From CAYWMP01 sp964459445 (GTDB taxonomy: Bacteria; Desulfobacterota; DSM-4660; Desulfatiglandales; HGW-15), in contig CAYWMP010000069.1 in NCBI GenBank assembly GCA_964459445.1, positions 1-27,045 on the forward strand: a DNA stretch of 27,045 bases. Direction: 5' to 3'. The position numbers and the translations under genes were made by a program. Of the stretch, positions 1-8,445 are shown one piece after another; position 1 is the first letter of the stretch; each line of letters opens with the position of its first letter. The notes under the pieces are model-generated. The model ran no database searches. It was not told the DNA's origin and saw only the letters and a list, made by a program, of their open reading frames with translations.

Positions 1-11
1 GAAGGTGTAAA

Positions 12-152
12 ATGATTTTTGGAGTGATTAAAGCATGTTTGGTAGGATTTGTTGGGGTGATATTAATTTTGATGATGGCCAGCGCCAGTTCCCGCCGTTA
101 CTACAAAAAAGGTGAAGAACCGGCCCTTAAGAATTCAACGGCCTCGCGATAA
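12..152 (+). CDS. possible small single-span membrane protein, 46 aa
   Basis: Open frame of 46 codons starting at the ATG at base 12, preceded by a GAAGGTG stretch that could serve as a ribosome binding site. Residues 4 to 24 are strongly hydrophobic, followed by a basic RRYYKK segment and a polar tail, the layout expected of a small inner-membrane protein with its C-terminus in the cytoplasm. The last 17 codons lie over the degraded GalU remnant on the other strand, so at least that part is not an ancient conserved coding sequence. I do not recognise a family. It could be chance, or a small gene that read into junk after a rearrangement. Confidence 0.3.
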   Translation: MIFGVIKACLVGFVGVILILMMASASSRRYYKKGEEPALKNSTASR

Positions 153-247
153 CCGATTGGGTTGCCTACATCGAATCCGCGCCCTTACAGACCCCTTCCA
201 CAACCGCTCTTTTGCGCGACACGCCTGAAATGCTATGTCGTTGCCTT
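101..247 (-). pseudogene. degraded 3' remnant of a GalU-type nucleotidyltransferase
   Basis: Read on the minus strand, this stretch encodes a recognisable GalU C-terminal segment, GRGFDVGNPIGYREAVEFL, before a TAG stop. It aligns by eye along about 130 bases with the 3' part of the intact GalU-type gene at 12618-13481, including the equivalent of that gene's GTGFDVGNPIGYRHAV. The frame is broken: an in-frame TAA lies directly before the GRGFDVG segment, and one base is missing near base 222 compared with the intact copy. The rest of the gene is absent, because the histidine kinase stop codon lies only about 30 bases upstream of the remnant. What is seen is clear homology plus disruption; that it is a relic of a second copy is inference. 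Confidence 0.65.
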
Positions 248-275
248 ACATATGTGGATAACCCCTATTTTGATA

Positions 276-2990
276 TTAAACCGCTTTGATTCTTTCCAGA
301 TAATTAGAAAGCTCGTTGATCTTTTCCCTCATGGCTTCTTGATTTTGTTCCTTAGCTGCGGCTTCAATGTCCGTCCCAATTCCTGATATCGACTGAAACT
401 GCATCCCATAGCCTTTCCCGATATCTTCCATTTCGTGACCAATGCTCTCTATTGTTTTGTTATCCTGATTAACCAAGGCTTGATTAAGAGCCTGGAGATT
501 TTTCTGAAGTCCTCCCATAAAGGAGGGAAGCAAATTCTTAATTTCCGGGGAGACATGGACGACAAATTTAGATTCCTCTCCGAAACTATCGGCTTTTTTT
601 GAAGCATTGTAATGCTCTAGAATGGATTCGATTAACTTCGCCTTTTTAACCGGCTTCGTTATGTGTCCGTTGCATCCCGCTTCTATGCTTTTCCTGAGCT
701 CTTTCGTAAGCGCATAAGCGGTTAAAGCGATGATTGGGGTATCCTTTACCCCCTTCTCCTTTTCCCATTTCCGTATTTCCCTCGTGGCCGTGTAGCCGTC
801 CATGACAGGCATTTGCATATCCATAAGGACCAAATCGTAATGGCCGTTTTTGAATTTCTCAAGCCCTATAGCTCCGTTTTCAGCCATATCCAGGTCCCAC
901 GGTACTTTTTTCAGAAAAGCCCTAAATAAAATTTGGTTATCAACCGTATCCTCAACGAGAAGGATCTTCATCGGTTCCATATCAAATGAATAGGCGGCCT
1001 CTTTCACCTCTTTTTCCACGACAACTTCTTTGGGTTTGGACATTACTTCCATGATGGAGTTCAACAGAGAATCCCGCTTAATAGGTTTGACCAGGTAACT
1101 CGCTATGCCATATTCTTTGCATTTGGCGATATCGCCGCTTCGATTATCGGAAGTCAGCATCATTATCGATAATCCCGTTGTTCCTACCATTTCCTTTATG
1201 CGTTTTGCCACTTCGAAACCGTCCATGCCGGGCATCTTGCAATCCAGCAGGATGAGGTCGAAAGGATCGTTTGCATCCTTTCTCTTAATTATTTCCCTCA
1301 AGGCGTTTTCACCATCCTCCGCCTCCGCCACCAAAGCCCCCCACCCTTTAAGAAATTCTCTCAAGATCAACAGGTTGACGGGCGTGTCGTCCACAATAAG
1401 GACCCTTTTCCCCGCAAGGTTAACCTCCTTTGAAGACGACAGAAGACTATCCTCACCTTTGCCGGGAAGCAGGCGCACGGTGAAATTAAAAGTGCTCCCT
1501 TTGCCTAATTCACTCTCGATCCAAATCCTTCCTTGCATTATTTCCACCAACCGTTTGGATATAGATAGTCCCAATCCGGTTCCTCCGAATTTTCGGGTGG
1601 TGGAAGAATCAGCCTGGCTAAAACTTTCGAAAATGGTTTCCACTTTGTCACTTGCGATGCCGATTCCCGTATCTATCACGGCGAACTTCAACTCCATTGC
1701 CTTTTCCTCTTTGGAAGATCCGTTCCATGTCTGAACTTTCACGACCACGCCCCCGGTGTCTGTAAATTTGATGGCGTTGCCTATCAAATTGATGAGGACC
1801 TGGTTTAGCCGAACCTGGTCTCCCATGACAAACGTAGGCGTCTCAGGTGAAATGTGAAAAGCGATCTCAAGGTTCTTTTTGTGGGCTCTAATGGCCATTA
1901 TTTCGCAATTGTTCTCAACCATATCCCAAAGGTTAAAGTTGAGCGTTTCTAACTCGATATGGCCAGCCTCGATTTTTGAAAAATCCAGAATATCGTTAAT
2001 CAGGGCCAAGAGGGTGCTTCCCGCCGACCTTAAAAGCTGGACGTATTCATTTTGATCGGGCTTCAAAGAAGTTTCCTCCAGCAGTTCTCCCATGCCCAGA
2101 ATGGCGTTTAGCGGTGTGCGAATTTCATGGCTCATCATGGAGAGGAACTCGCTTTCAGCCTTGGCAGCCTTCTCCGCTTTTTCCTTTGCGATAAACATCT
2201 CCTCATTAGCTGATCTTAATTCGGCTGTGCGCTCGGCGACTTCTTCTTCCAGATGCTCCCGATGACGATTCAGTTTCTCGTCCCTTGTCTGAATTTTCGC
2301 CAGCATCTCATTAAAGGCATCCACCAGGTGGCCGTGCTCGTCCTCTCCCTGCTTTTCCGCCCGGATCGTATAATCCTTTTCTTTAGATACAGTTCTTACT
2401 GATTGAACCAAACTTAAGACCGGTCCGGAGATCAGTTTTTGCAGCCAAGAAGAAAGGAAAAAGGTCAGAAGCAGCGATATGCCCATGACGGCTATCACAT
2501 TAAGCGTAGACTGTTTTAGGATGTTGTCCAGCTCAACCAGGTCGGATTTGATATAGACGGTCCCAATTTTTTCTTTATCCAGTATTATGGGCTGAAAAAT
2601 GATCAAACTGTCCGGGAGAAAACGGTGTCCTGATTCCCCGGGCTCAGAAGGGATATCGTCGGTTTTCAAATTCCCGCGATAATAACAAGAGAAAACTTTT
2701 CCGATATCGGTATAGAGACAGGCGGAGACGATGGATTTTTTTGCCTGCAGGGCCGATAGGGTCTCCTGCGCCGCAGCGGGATCTTCGAAAATAATTGCCG
2801 CAGTTGTCCGGTCCGCAATAATCTCCGCCAAGGAGGAGAGATCCTGCGCCATGCCTTTCTTTTGAAGGGCCTGTTCATAGGCAATAAATATGGCGCATGC
2901 AGTCAGCACAGCCACAGAGCTGACCACGATAATAATCAACCTTAATTTATTTTTTATTGAATAATCTCTAATGGATCGCATTGGCTTCAC
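276..2990 (-). CDS. membrane hybrid sensor histidine kinase (sensor-HAMP-HisKA-HATPase-REC-REC-Hpt)
   Basis: A 904-residue inner-membrane phosphorelay protein. Two membrane spans (about 17-38 and 163-183) bracket a periplasmic sensor domain that resembles CHASE8. A HAMP linker (about 185-238) and a coiled coil lead to a HisKA domain with the phospho-accepting H288 in SHEIRTPLNA. The ATPase domain shows the N box (NLIGNAIKFT), a DTGIGI box and a GGTGLGLSI box. Two receiver domains follow with D583 (LLDCKMPGMDG) and D724 (LMDMQMPVMDG), then a C-terminal Hpt-like helical domain with H852 in GHEMEDIGKGYG. The protein can thus run a complete internal His-Asp-His relay. It lies 64 bases downstream of the YfiR-like gene on the same strand and divergent from a TonB-dependent receptor, suggesting an outer-membrane-linked signalling unit. 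The track start is GTG at 2990; an ATG at 2981 is an alternative. Confidence 0.93.
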   Translation of the reverse strand: MKPMRSIRDYSIKNKLRLIIIVVSSVAVLTACAIFIAYEQALQKKGMAQDLSSLAEIIADRTTAAIIFEDPAAAQETLSALQAKKSIVSACLYTDIGKVFSCYYRGNLKTDDIPSEPGESGHRFLPDSLIIFQPIILDKEKIGTVYIKSDLVELDNILKQSTLNVIAVMGISLLLTFFLSSWLQKLISGPVLSLVQSVRTVSKEKDYTIRAEKQGEDEHGHLVDAFNEMLAKIQTRDEKLNRHREHLEEEVAERTAELRSANEEMFIAKEKAEKAAKAESEFLSMMSHEIRTPLNAILGMGELLEETSLKPDQNEYVQLLRSAGSTLLALINDILDFSKIEAGHIELETLNFNLWDMVENNCEIMAIRAHKKNLEIAFHISPETPTFVMGDQVRLNQVLINLIGNAIKFTDTGGVVVKVQTWNGSSKEEKAMELKFAVIDTGIGIASDKVETIFESFSQADSSTTRKFGGTGLGLSISKRLVEIMQGRIWIESELGKGSTFNFTVRLLPGKGEDSLLSSSKEVNLAGKRVLIVDDTPVNLLILREFLKGWGALVAEAEDGENALREIIKRKDANDPFDLILLDCKMPGMDGFEVAKRIKEMVGTTGLSIMMLTSDNRSGDIAKCKEYGIASYLVKPIKRDSLLNSIMEVMSKPKEVVVEKEVKEAAYSFDMEPMKILLVEDTVDNQILFRAFLKKVPWDLDMAENGAIGLEKFKNGHYDLVLMDMQMPVMDGYTATREIRKWEKEKGVKDTPIIALTAYALTKELRKSIEAGCNGHITKPVKKAKLIESILEHYNASKKADSFGEESKFVVHVSPEIKNLLPSFMGGLQKNLQALNQALVNQDNKTIESIGHEMEDIGKGYGMQFQSISGIGTDIEAAAKEQNQEAMREKINELSNYLERIKAV

Positions 2991-3054
2991 TCAATTATGG
3001 TGTTTAAGATCAGCTATAATCAGCCTTTGTAACCCTCCTAATAATCCAGCGCCT

Positions 3055-3621
3055 TTACCTTTTTACCTCTTTGGCCAATTCCAGAAGTTTCGAACTCACC
3101 TTGAAGCCGGCTTGTTTCGCTGCGCTAATATTTATGAGGAAGCGGACCTTCCTTTTATCCAACACGAATTGAATGATTCCCCCAGCCTCCAGAAAGCCTT
3201 CCATATCCGAAATGGTTAGAACCTTATAATCCTTTAGATCCTCCAATATTCCAGAAACCTTACTTTTCTCCGAATCGCTTATGAAAAGACAATCACAGTC
3301 TTTGGCCTTCTCAACACTCGCAGCCGTCTTACTCTCAACGGTCCTGCCTTTGATGGTTTTTCCTTTGACCACATTGAAGTCAGCCCCAAAAGGATCGTCC
3401 CCTAGCACGCAAAGGGACAAAATATTTTGGGACTTCTGAGGTTTATCTGGAGGCCATTCCACGAATTTTGCGAAATTGTAAATAAAGACCGCCTTTACTT
3501 TATATTCAGTTAGTCCACCGGGACTCGCGAATACGGCGAATGATAGGATCCCAATGGAGAAGAAAAGTGCAGCAAGGTAGATGAATAGATTTTTCTTGAT
3601 GTCTTTAAGCAATTTAGACAA
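3055..3621 (-). CDS. YfiR/DUF4154 family periplasmic protein
   Basis: A 188-residue exported protein with an N-terminal hydrophobic segment (about 12-32). The family hallmark EYKVKAVFIYNFAKFVEWP follows directly, and the C-terminal part VRFLINISAAKQAGFKVSSKLLELA is typical of YfiR proteins. Studied YfiR proteins are periplasmic repressors of a membrane diguanylate cyclase (YfiN/TpbB). Here the likely partner is the adjacent hybrid kinase, since DUF4154 proteins are often found beside sensor kinases and TonB receptors; that pairing is inference. The start is a TTG at 3621 just after a GAGG motif, so the exact N-terminus is uncertain. The kinase gene follows after 64 bases and is probably cotranscribed. 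Confidence 0.9.
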   Translation of the reverse strand: MSKLLKDIKKNLFIYLAALFFSIGILSFAVFASPGGLTEYKVKAVFIYNFAKFVEWPPDKPQKSQNILSLCVLGDDPFGADFNVVKGKTIKGRTVESKTAASVEKAKDCDCLFISDSEKSKVSGILEDLKDYKVLTISDMEGFLEAGGIIQFVLDKRKVRFLINISAAKQAGFKVSSKLLELAKEVKR

Positions 3622-4080
3622 ATCCTCTTTATAAATATTAGGGTTCTTCAGTTTTAAAAAGCAATAGTTTTGATCGTTAGTGGCAATCTTATCGTCTTAT
3701 TCCCGATTACACTTAAATATGCATACGGCTTAAGAAAGTGCAAGCGTTTTAACAAAAAGCTTCGATAATTCAGCAATTTATGAATTTAGATACAATATAT
3801 TTGCAATTATCAGCTTGCAAGTAATTGAAGTGAGCTCTATAATACTGAATATATCACATCTCCGAATAATTAAATTGGTACAAACTGATTCGATCTCATA
3901 TAAGTTTAATATTATTAGTATATTATACTAATTTGGTCGAAAATTCTTTAAATAAATTGTACATAAAATTATATCCATTTAACTGCCTTTTCTAGCACTC
4001 CGTTTGCCGGACAAGCTGATTCCTACAAATTTAGAATCTGCTATAAATATAATCTCATTCTCATTCAAAAAGGGAGGATT
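3622..4080. promoter_or_regulatory. AT-rich divergent promoter region between YfiR-kinase and TonB receptor genes
   Basis: A 459-base gene-free stretch, visibly AT-rich compared with its flanks. It must hold the promoters of the minus-strand YfiR-kinase unit and of the plus-strand receptor. A GGGAGG ribosome binding site lies at 4072-4077, four bases before the receptor ATG. At 4048-4066 the repeated TCATTC units read as GAATGA repeats on the other strand, which is a weak resemblance to a Fur box. No confident sigma-70 promoter could be fixed by eye. Confidence 0.5.
3914..3932. promoter_or_regulatory. perfect 19-bp palindrome, candidate operator
   Basis: ATTAGTATA and TATACTAAT form nine-base perfect arms around a single T. 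The site lies near the middle of the divergent region, about 150 bases before the TonB receptor start and 290 bases before the YfiR start. A dimeric regulator site is a reasonable reading, but in such AT-rich DNA a chance palindrome is possible. Confidence 0.35.
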
Positions 4081-6084
4081 ATGCGGTCAATCATTGTAGC
4101 GCTAATCTTGATATTCATAGCGGTTCAGACGTGGGCCGCCCAGTCCGAGGATATCATTCTGGCAAAAACCGACTTGACGGAACTCAGCCTCGAGGAATTG
4201 ATGAATATCGAAGTGACGTCCGTATCGAAACGTCCTCAACGACTTTTCGAGGCAGCGGCGGCGGTGCACGTGATTACAAGCGAGGATATCCGGCGGTCGG
4301 GTGCCCGCAGTATCCCCGAAGCCCTGCGGCTAGCCCCGGGCGTCAGTGTCGCCCAGAACGATGCCAACAAGTGGGCCGTTGCCGTGAGGGGATTCAATGA
4401 GCGTTTCACTGAAATGCTGCTGGTTCTGTTCGACGGCCGCAGCGTCTACTCACCAACTATGTCGGGCGTCTTTTGGGACATGCAACATTACCCACTCGAA
4501 GATATCGATCGCATAGAGGTGATTCGAGGTCCCGGTGGAACCCTGTGGGGGGCCAACGCCGTGAACGGCGTGATCAATATTATTACCAAGGATGCGAAGG
4601 ACACCGTAGGTAGCTACATCTCTGGTGGCGCTGGCTCGGAAGAACGGGGATTCACCACCATACGACACGGTCACCGGATTTCAGAGAATGGATTTATTCG
4701 CGGCTATGTTGATTACTTCTCCATTGATGATATGGATGGCGGCTTCGACGAGCGGTGGCTTGGTCAGGGCGGGTTTCGAGGAGACTGGGATTGGTCCGGG
4801 AATCATTTCACGATTCAAGGCGACTACTATAGGGGCCAGGAGAGACAACTGGAATTTGTGCCCAGCTTTACCGAGCCTTTCCGACCGTTAACCCAACAGA
4901 AATTTGACGTAGCCGGGGGAAATGTGCTGGCTCGATACAAGCACCAAATGGGTGAGCATTCCGATCTTCAACTGCAACTCTACTATGACCGAACGGAGCG
5001 TGAAGAAATCACATTAGCAGGGACAAGAGATACATTTGACTTGGATTATCAGCATCGATTCCCCGTACTCCCGGGACACGATTTCATTTATGGCTTGGGT
5101 TTTCGCTATTTTCAGGACAATTTCTTCAACGACCCCTCCCGCCGTGTTTTTTATCTTCCAGGAAGGAGTAACCACGAGCTATATAGCGGCTTTGTTCAGG
5201 ACGAAATAGCGTTGTTTGAGGATCGGTTTCGACTGACGCTGGGCACCAAACTCGAATACAACGACTTCACAGGGTGGGAGGTTCAGCCGAACATCAGAGG
5301 GATCTGGCTCAATTCTCCCCGCCATGTCCTTTGGGCCGCCGTTTCCCGCGCCGTACAGGTGCCGGGGCGAGATGCCAACGATATCAAGTCTCTCCTGCCT
5401 ATAGAGCCAATACCTCCTAGCGCTGCATTATCCTTGCCGACCTTCTTTGAAGGACGCGGGAACACGTCTATTGAATCCCAAGAGCTGATTGCTTATGAGG
5501 CCGGATTTCGCGTTCAACCGTCGGATCAGTTGTCGATGGAGGTGGCGGGTTTTTTCAACGACTACGAGAAATTTCTTACCGGAGAGGCGGGCTTGATTGA
5601 ACTCGGAGACCCACCGAATCACTTTATCTCCCCGAGCCTCACCATCAATGGCGGCACGGGCAGGAGCTTCGGTTTCGAAATCACGGCCGATTGGCGTCCT
5701 ACGGATACCTGGCGACTGGTTGGAACCTGGTCTTTCCTCGATATTGAATTCGATGATTTCGCCATAGCACCATTTGCCGAGGGGAATGACCCACGCACTC
5801 AATTCTCTTTGCGCTCGTCCCTGGATCTGCCCGGAAACATTGAACTGGACCTCTGGGGTCGGTTCGTCGATGACCTGTCGGCATTCGCGGCGGAGAATGT
5901 TGAGGATTATTTTGACATGGATGCCCGCCTCAGTTGGCGACCGAAGAAGGGTGTCGAGGTGGCGCTTGTGGGACAGAATCTGTGGGAATCTGAACGCTTC
6001 GAGTTTGGTCAGAATCCGTTTACTCCGACGGTGATTTCCGCGGTTCAACGAAGCTTTTATGTGCAGATCTCCTATGGGTTTTAG
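4081..6084 (+). CDS. TonB-dependent outer-membrane receptor
   Basis: A 667-residue protein with a cleavable signal peptide (about 1-19, ending in WAA). A short segment with LSLEELMNIEVTSVSK precedes the plug domain (about 50-170), which shows the typical ITSEDIRRSGARSIPEALR, VAVRGF and VIRGPGGTLWGANAVNGVINI stretches. The remainder is a beta-barrel of alternating aromatic strands ending in a terminal phenylalanine (VQISYGF), the usual signal for BAM-dependent insertion. The protein should import a ligand across the outer membrane using TonB energy. The ligand cannot be told from sequence: the barrel matches the cobalamin/siderophore type in general form only. It is divergent from the YfiR-kinase pair, so its ligand may be what that pair senses. 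Confidence 0.93.
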   Translation: MRSIIVALILIFIAVQTWAAQSEDIILAKTDLTELSLEELMNIEVTSVSKRPQRLFEAAAAVHVITSEDIRRSGARSIPEALRLAPGVSVAQNDANKWAVAVRGFNERFTEMLLVLFDGRSVYSPTMSGVFWDMQHYPLEDIDRIEVIRGPGGTLWGANAVNGVINIITKDAKDTVGSYISGGAGSEERGFTTIRHGHRISENGFIRGYVDYFSIDDMDGGFDERWLGQGGFRGDWDWSGNHFTIQGDYYRGQERQLEFVPSFTEPFRPLTQQKFDVAGGNVLARYKHQMGEHSDLQLQLYYDRTEREEITLAGTRDTFDLDYQHRFPVLPGHDFIYGLGFRYFQDNFFNDPSRRVFYLPGRSNHELYSGFVQDEIALFEDRFRLTLGTKLEYNDFTGWEVQPNIRGIWLNSPRHVLWAAVSRAVQVPGRDANDIKSLLPIEPIPPSAALSLPTFFEGRGNTSIESQELIAYEAGFRVQPSDQLSMEVAGFFNDYEKFLTGEAGLIELGDPPNHFISPSLTINGGTGRSFGFEITADWRPTDTWRLVGTWSFLDIEFDDFAIAPFAEGNDPRTQFSLRSSLDLPGNIELDLWGRFVDDLSAFAAENVEDYFDMDARLSWRPKKGVEVALVGQNLWESERFEFGQNPFTPTVISAVQRSFYVQISYGF

Positions 6085-6123
6085 GAAGCGTCTGCGACCA
6101 CAAGCCCGCGGATGCGGAGCTTG

Positions 6124-8349
6124 CTATAATTGTGACCCCGACTCAATAGCCAACTGCTTCAGGAAGCGCTTCAGCTTCCGTAGGATGTAAGTCAAAAACA
6201 ATTGGTCGAAGACCAACAACCAGGCCATGACCTTCATCAAAGTCTCAACCCAGTCGGCGGAGCTGTAGTGCATAGCAACGAAACATGCAAATCCAACATA
6301 AAAGATCGGATGCCAGATCACCATGAGGCCGAATCCGATCAACACCCAGAGAAACACCTTCCTTCGGATCTCATGTCTCTTTTCCTTTTCACCCGCGGAT
6401 TCACCGGCATCCTGCGCAAATCCCTTTACACTCGCCGTCAAGTCGAATCGCTGCCGCCTGAATGTCTGATGCCAACTTGTCAAAAGCGCTTCCCCCAAAA
6501 TCTGTAACTGAAAGTCCGTGGGTTTGCGGCTAAAAGCTAAGCGGTCCCAGATCATGTATAGGCTCAGAAAATAAAGGCGGAGGAAAACGTGTTTCACAAA
6601 CCCCCAGCAGACCCGGACCGGGATATTACGAGAGGCGGCTTGGGTTGCCGGGTCAAACAGATCGTCCGCGTCCGCTCCCAGCTGGTCCCGTATCCAAACC
6701 GCCGGGACAGCGGAGCGGAAGGGGAGCCACTTTGGCAGCAGGTCCGTAATGAACGTACACAGGGCATTTGTCAACTGTATTACGTTGGCGGATTTTCCCT
6801 GCACACGTTTCTTGATCGTTTCATACAGTACCTTGGCCTGATCCCAGTCATCGGTGAGAAGATCGTCATCAACACCTATAAGGTGCCCGACGAGCCTCCA
6901 GCAGTGTAGAAACCCTTCCTTTTCGGCGCGGGTTATAACAGCGCCGAGTTTTTCCAAACCTACCGGGATCACATAACCGAAAGTCAAAAGGGTGTAGGCC
7001 AGATCTTCCTGGTTGATGGGATAGCCGTACTTTTCGCGTTCATAGGGGGGATCCGCCTGGAGCGCTCGAAAGCGCATCTCCGCGTGGAAATAGCGGACCT
7101 TGTGGGCCGCAAGAAATCCGGGTCCCCAGAGGCAGCCGCTTTGCAGAAAGTTTCCACTGAGGTTCCTATAGCCCTCCAGCTCATATCCAAAGAGTCGTTC
7201 GAAGCTTGGAGCGCCGAAATCGGCGGCGGAATAACTCTCCGGCGTTGCGTCCTGTTTTTCAAGGACGTCGAACTCCTTCTTGATCTCGGGATCGGCCAGC
7301 GCCTCAGAATAACTGTGAACGCCGCCCGCGGCATCGCGCCATTCCGGTTGGAGATAGCGGCCAAGCTGAAAATGCCAATCGGGGTAGGTTTTGTGGGCGG
7401 CGATCGCAAGGTATGCGATTCGTTTGGCCACCGGCTCCTCAATAACCGCAAGCCCGTCCTCCTCCATCACGTCGTTCAGGAAGAATCCGGTTTCGTAGAT
7501 ACGCTCTGCGATAAACTCCTGCTTGGCGAGCCGTTCGGTCTCGTAGAGCATCGGGATTCCCTTGTGATCGAGGTAACAGGCCGGGAGACTGTGTGAATAA
7601 AGCACGAGCAGGGATTCGGCCATATGCCGTTTCCAAATCTTGACGCCGCGATCCAGTTTCTTCCCATCGAGCCAATCCGGACAGACCACCGGCGTAAAAT
7701 TATTTTGCAATCCTAAGGGATAGGTCTTAAACTGGACCGTTCGAAAGGCCTCATCCCAGAGAAAAATAGCCGGGTTTCTGTGGATCGCGTCGACCACACC
7801 GAGAAAAAGGTTGTAGGCTGCTCGATTCTCCCGGCTCATTTTCTGCATCAAATCCGGATTCGAGGCGACCCTTTTCGACAGTTTCTCGTATTCCTCCACC
7901 AGAAGCCTTCCGCTCGCCAGGGCGCTTTCCATAGCGGGAAAAGCGGTCCGGAGATCATAATGGGACAGGGCTCTGCAAGCCCTGAGCGTCGCGCCCCTGA
8001 TACTCTGAATGTGAAAATGCATCTTCTGGGGCCACAGGTGTGTGCCATGTTCATCGGTTAACTGGTACTGCTTGATTTGCAGATCGGCCAGGCTGTCGAC
8101 TGCCCGGATCGATTCAGGCGAATGATGGGCATCGTCCGTCCAGGAGCTGAGGATCCGCTTTCCTTCGGTGACCTGATCGGACTGGAGGTTCGCCCAATTC
8201 GCGAAAACCTCCTGGAAATCTTCGAGATACGCCTGGCCCAGCAGGTTTCGAATGTGCTTGTCGTATAATACGTCACCGATTTGGCGCTTTTGATCCAGGA
8301 ATTCGTCCGTCCAGGGCGGGTGGCTCTTTTTCTCAAGTTCCATGTTCAT
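6124..8349 (-). CDS. MpaB/Lcp-like oxygenase (DUF2236) with C-terminal membrane anchor, copy 1
   Basis: The 741-residue product carries the DUF2236 signature shared by the fungal oxygenase MpaB and bacterial rubber oxygenase Lcp. Seen here are RIYETGFF (about 283-290, matching the R..kT..F helix), AHKVRYFHAEMR with H422 as the likely axial heme ligand, PINQEDLAYTLLTFGY (444-459), and EGFLHCWRLVGHLIG (478-492). The family binds heme b and cleaves or oxidises isoprenoid chains; that is family knowledge and activity here is inferred. Two hydrophobic segments (about 665-693 and 705-722) and a basic tail suggest a membrane anchor. The first 230 residues are unassigned. I chose ATG 8349 over 8382 because it gives the same length and N-terminus as the paralogue at 9398-11623; the ATG two codons later is better spaced from the GAGG. 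It lies downstream of the terpene-cyclase-like gene. Confidence 0.75.
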   Translation of the reverse strand: MNMELEKKSHPPWTDEFLDQKRQIGDVLYDKHIRNLLGQAYLEDFQEVFANWANLQSDQVTEGKRILSSWTDDAHHSPESIRAVDSLADLQIKQYQLTDEHGTHLWPQKMHFHIQSIRGATLRACRALSHYDLRTAFPAMESALASGRLLVEEYEKLSKRVASNPDLMQKMSRENRAAYNLFLGVVDAIHRNPAIFLWDEAFRTVQFKTYPLGLQNNFTPVVCPDWLDGKKLDRGVKIWKRHMAESLLVLYSHSLPACYLDHKGIPMLYETERLAKQEFIAERIYETGFFLNDVMEEDGLAVIEEPVAKRIAYLAIAAHKTYPDWHFQLGRYLQPEWRDAAGGVHSYSEALADPEIKKEFDVLEKQDATPESYSAADFGAPSFERLFGYELEGYRNLSGNFLQSGCLWGPGFLAAHKVRYFHAEMRFRALQADPPYEREKYGYPINQEDLAYTLLTFGYVIPVGLEKLGAVITRAEKEGFLHCWRLVGHLIGVDDDLLTDDWDQAKVLYETIKKRVQGKSANVIQLTNALCTFITDLLPKWLPFRSAVPAVWIRDQLGADADDLFDPATQAASRNIPVRVCWGFVKHVFLRLYFLSLYMIWDRLAFSRKPTDFQLQILGEALLTSWHQTFRRQRFDLTASVKGFAQDAGESAGEKEKRHEIRRKVFLWVLIGFGLMVIWHPIFYVGFACFVAMHYSSADWVETLMKVMAWLLVFDQLFLTYILRKLKRFLKQLAIESGSQL

Positions 8350-8421
8350 CCTCGCGGAGCCGGGCTGCGGTCGGTTCAGCATTGTTTCCGATACGAAACA
8401 CCGGCGGGAAAGGAGTTCATG
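8350..8421 (-). repeat. leader shared with the second oxygenase gene, copy 1
   Basis: The roughly 70 bases upstream of oxygenase copy 1 align closely with those upstream of copy 2 (11624-11690), with only scattered substitutions and a 4-base indel. Both contain GCGAGG directly before the first ATG (GCGAGG versus GCGAGG), the block GGTCGGTTCAGCAT in plus orientation, and a small inverted repeat ending in GGAAAC. The duplication therefore included the leader. The open frame that extends the copy 1 protein upstream through this leader is probably not translated. Confidence 0.6.
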
Positions 8422-8445
8422 CGCAGTGAGTACGCTCCTCCGATT

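Noticed and set aside
4048..4066. Fur box upstream of the TonB receptor
   Set aside because: Only a partial match (repeated GAATGA on the minus strand). Iron control cannot be claimed from this alone.
5428..6048. 206-codon minus-strand open frame inside the TonB receptor gene
   Set aside because: Antisense shadow of a clear beta-barrel coding sequence; no domain or ribosome site.
7084..7596. 170-codon plus-strand open frame inside oxygenase copy 1, with an equivalent at 10589-11023 in copy 2
   Set aside because: The two frames resemble each other only because the sense genes are paralogues; no independent coding evidence.
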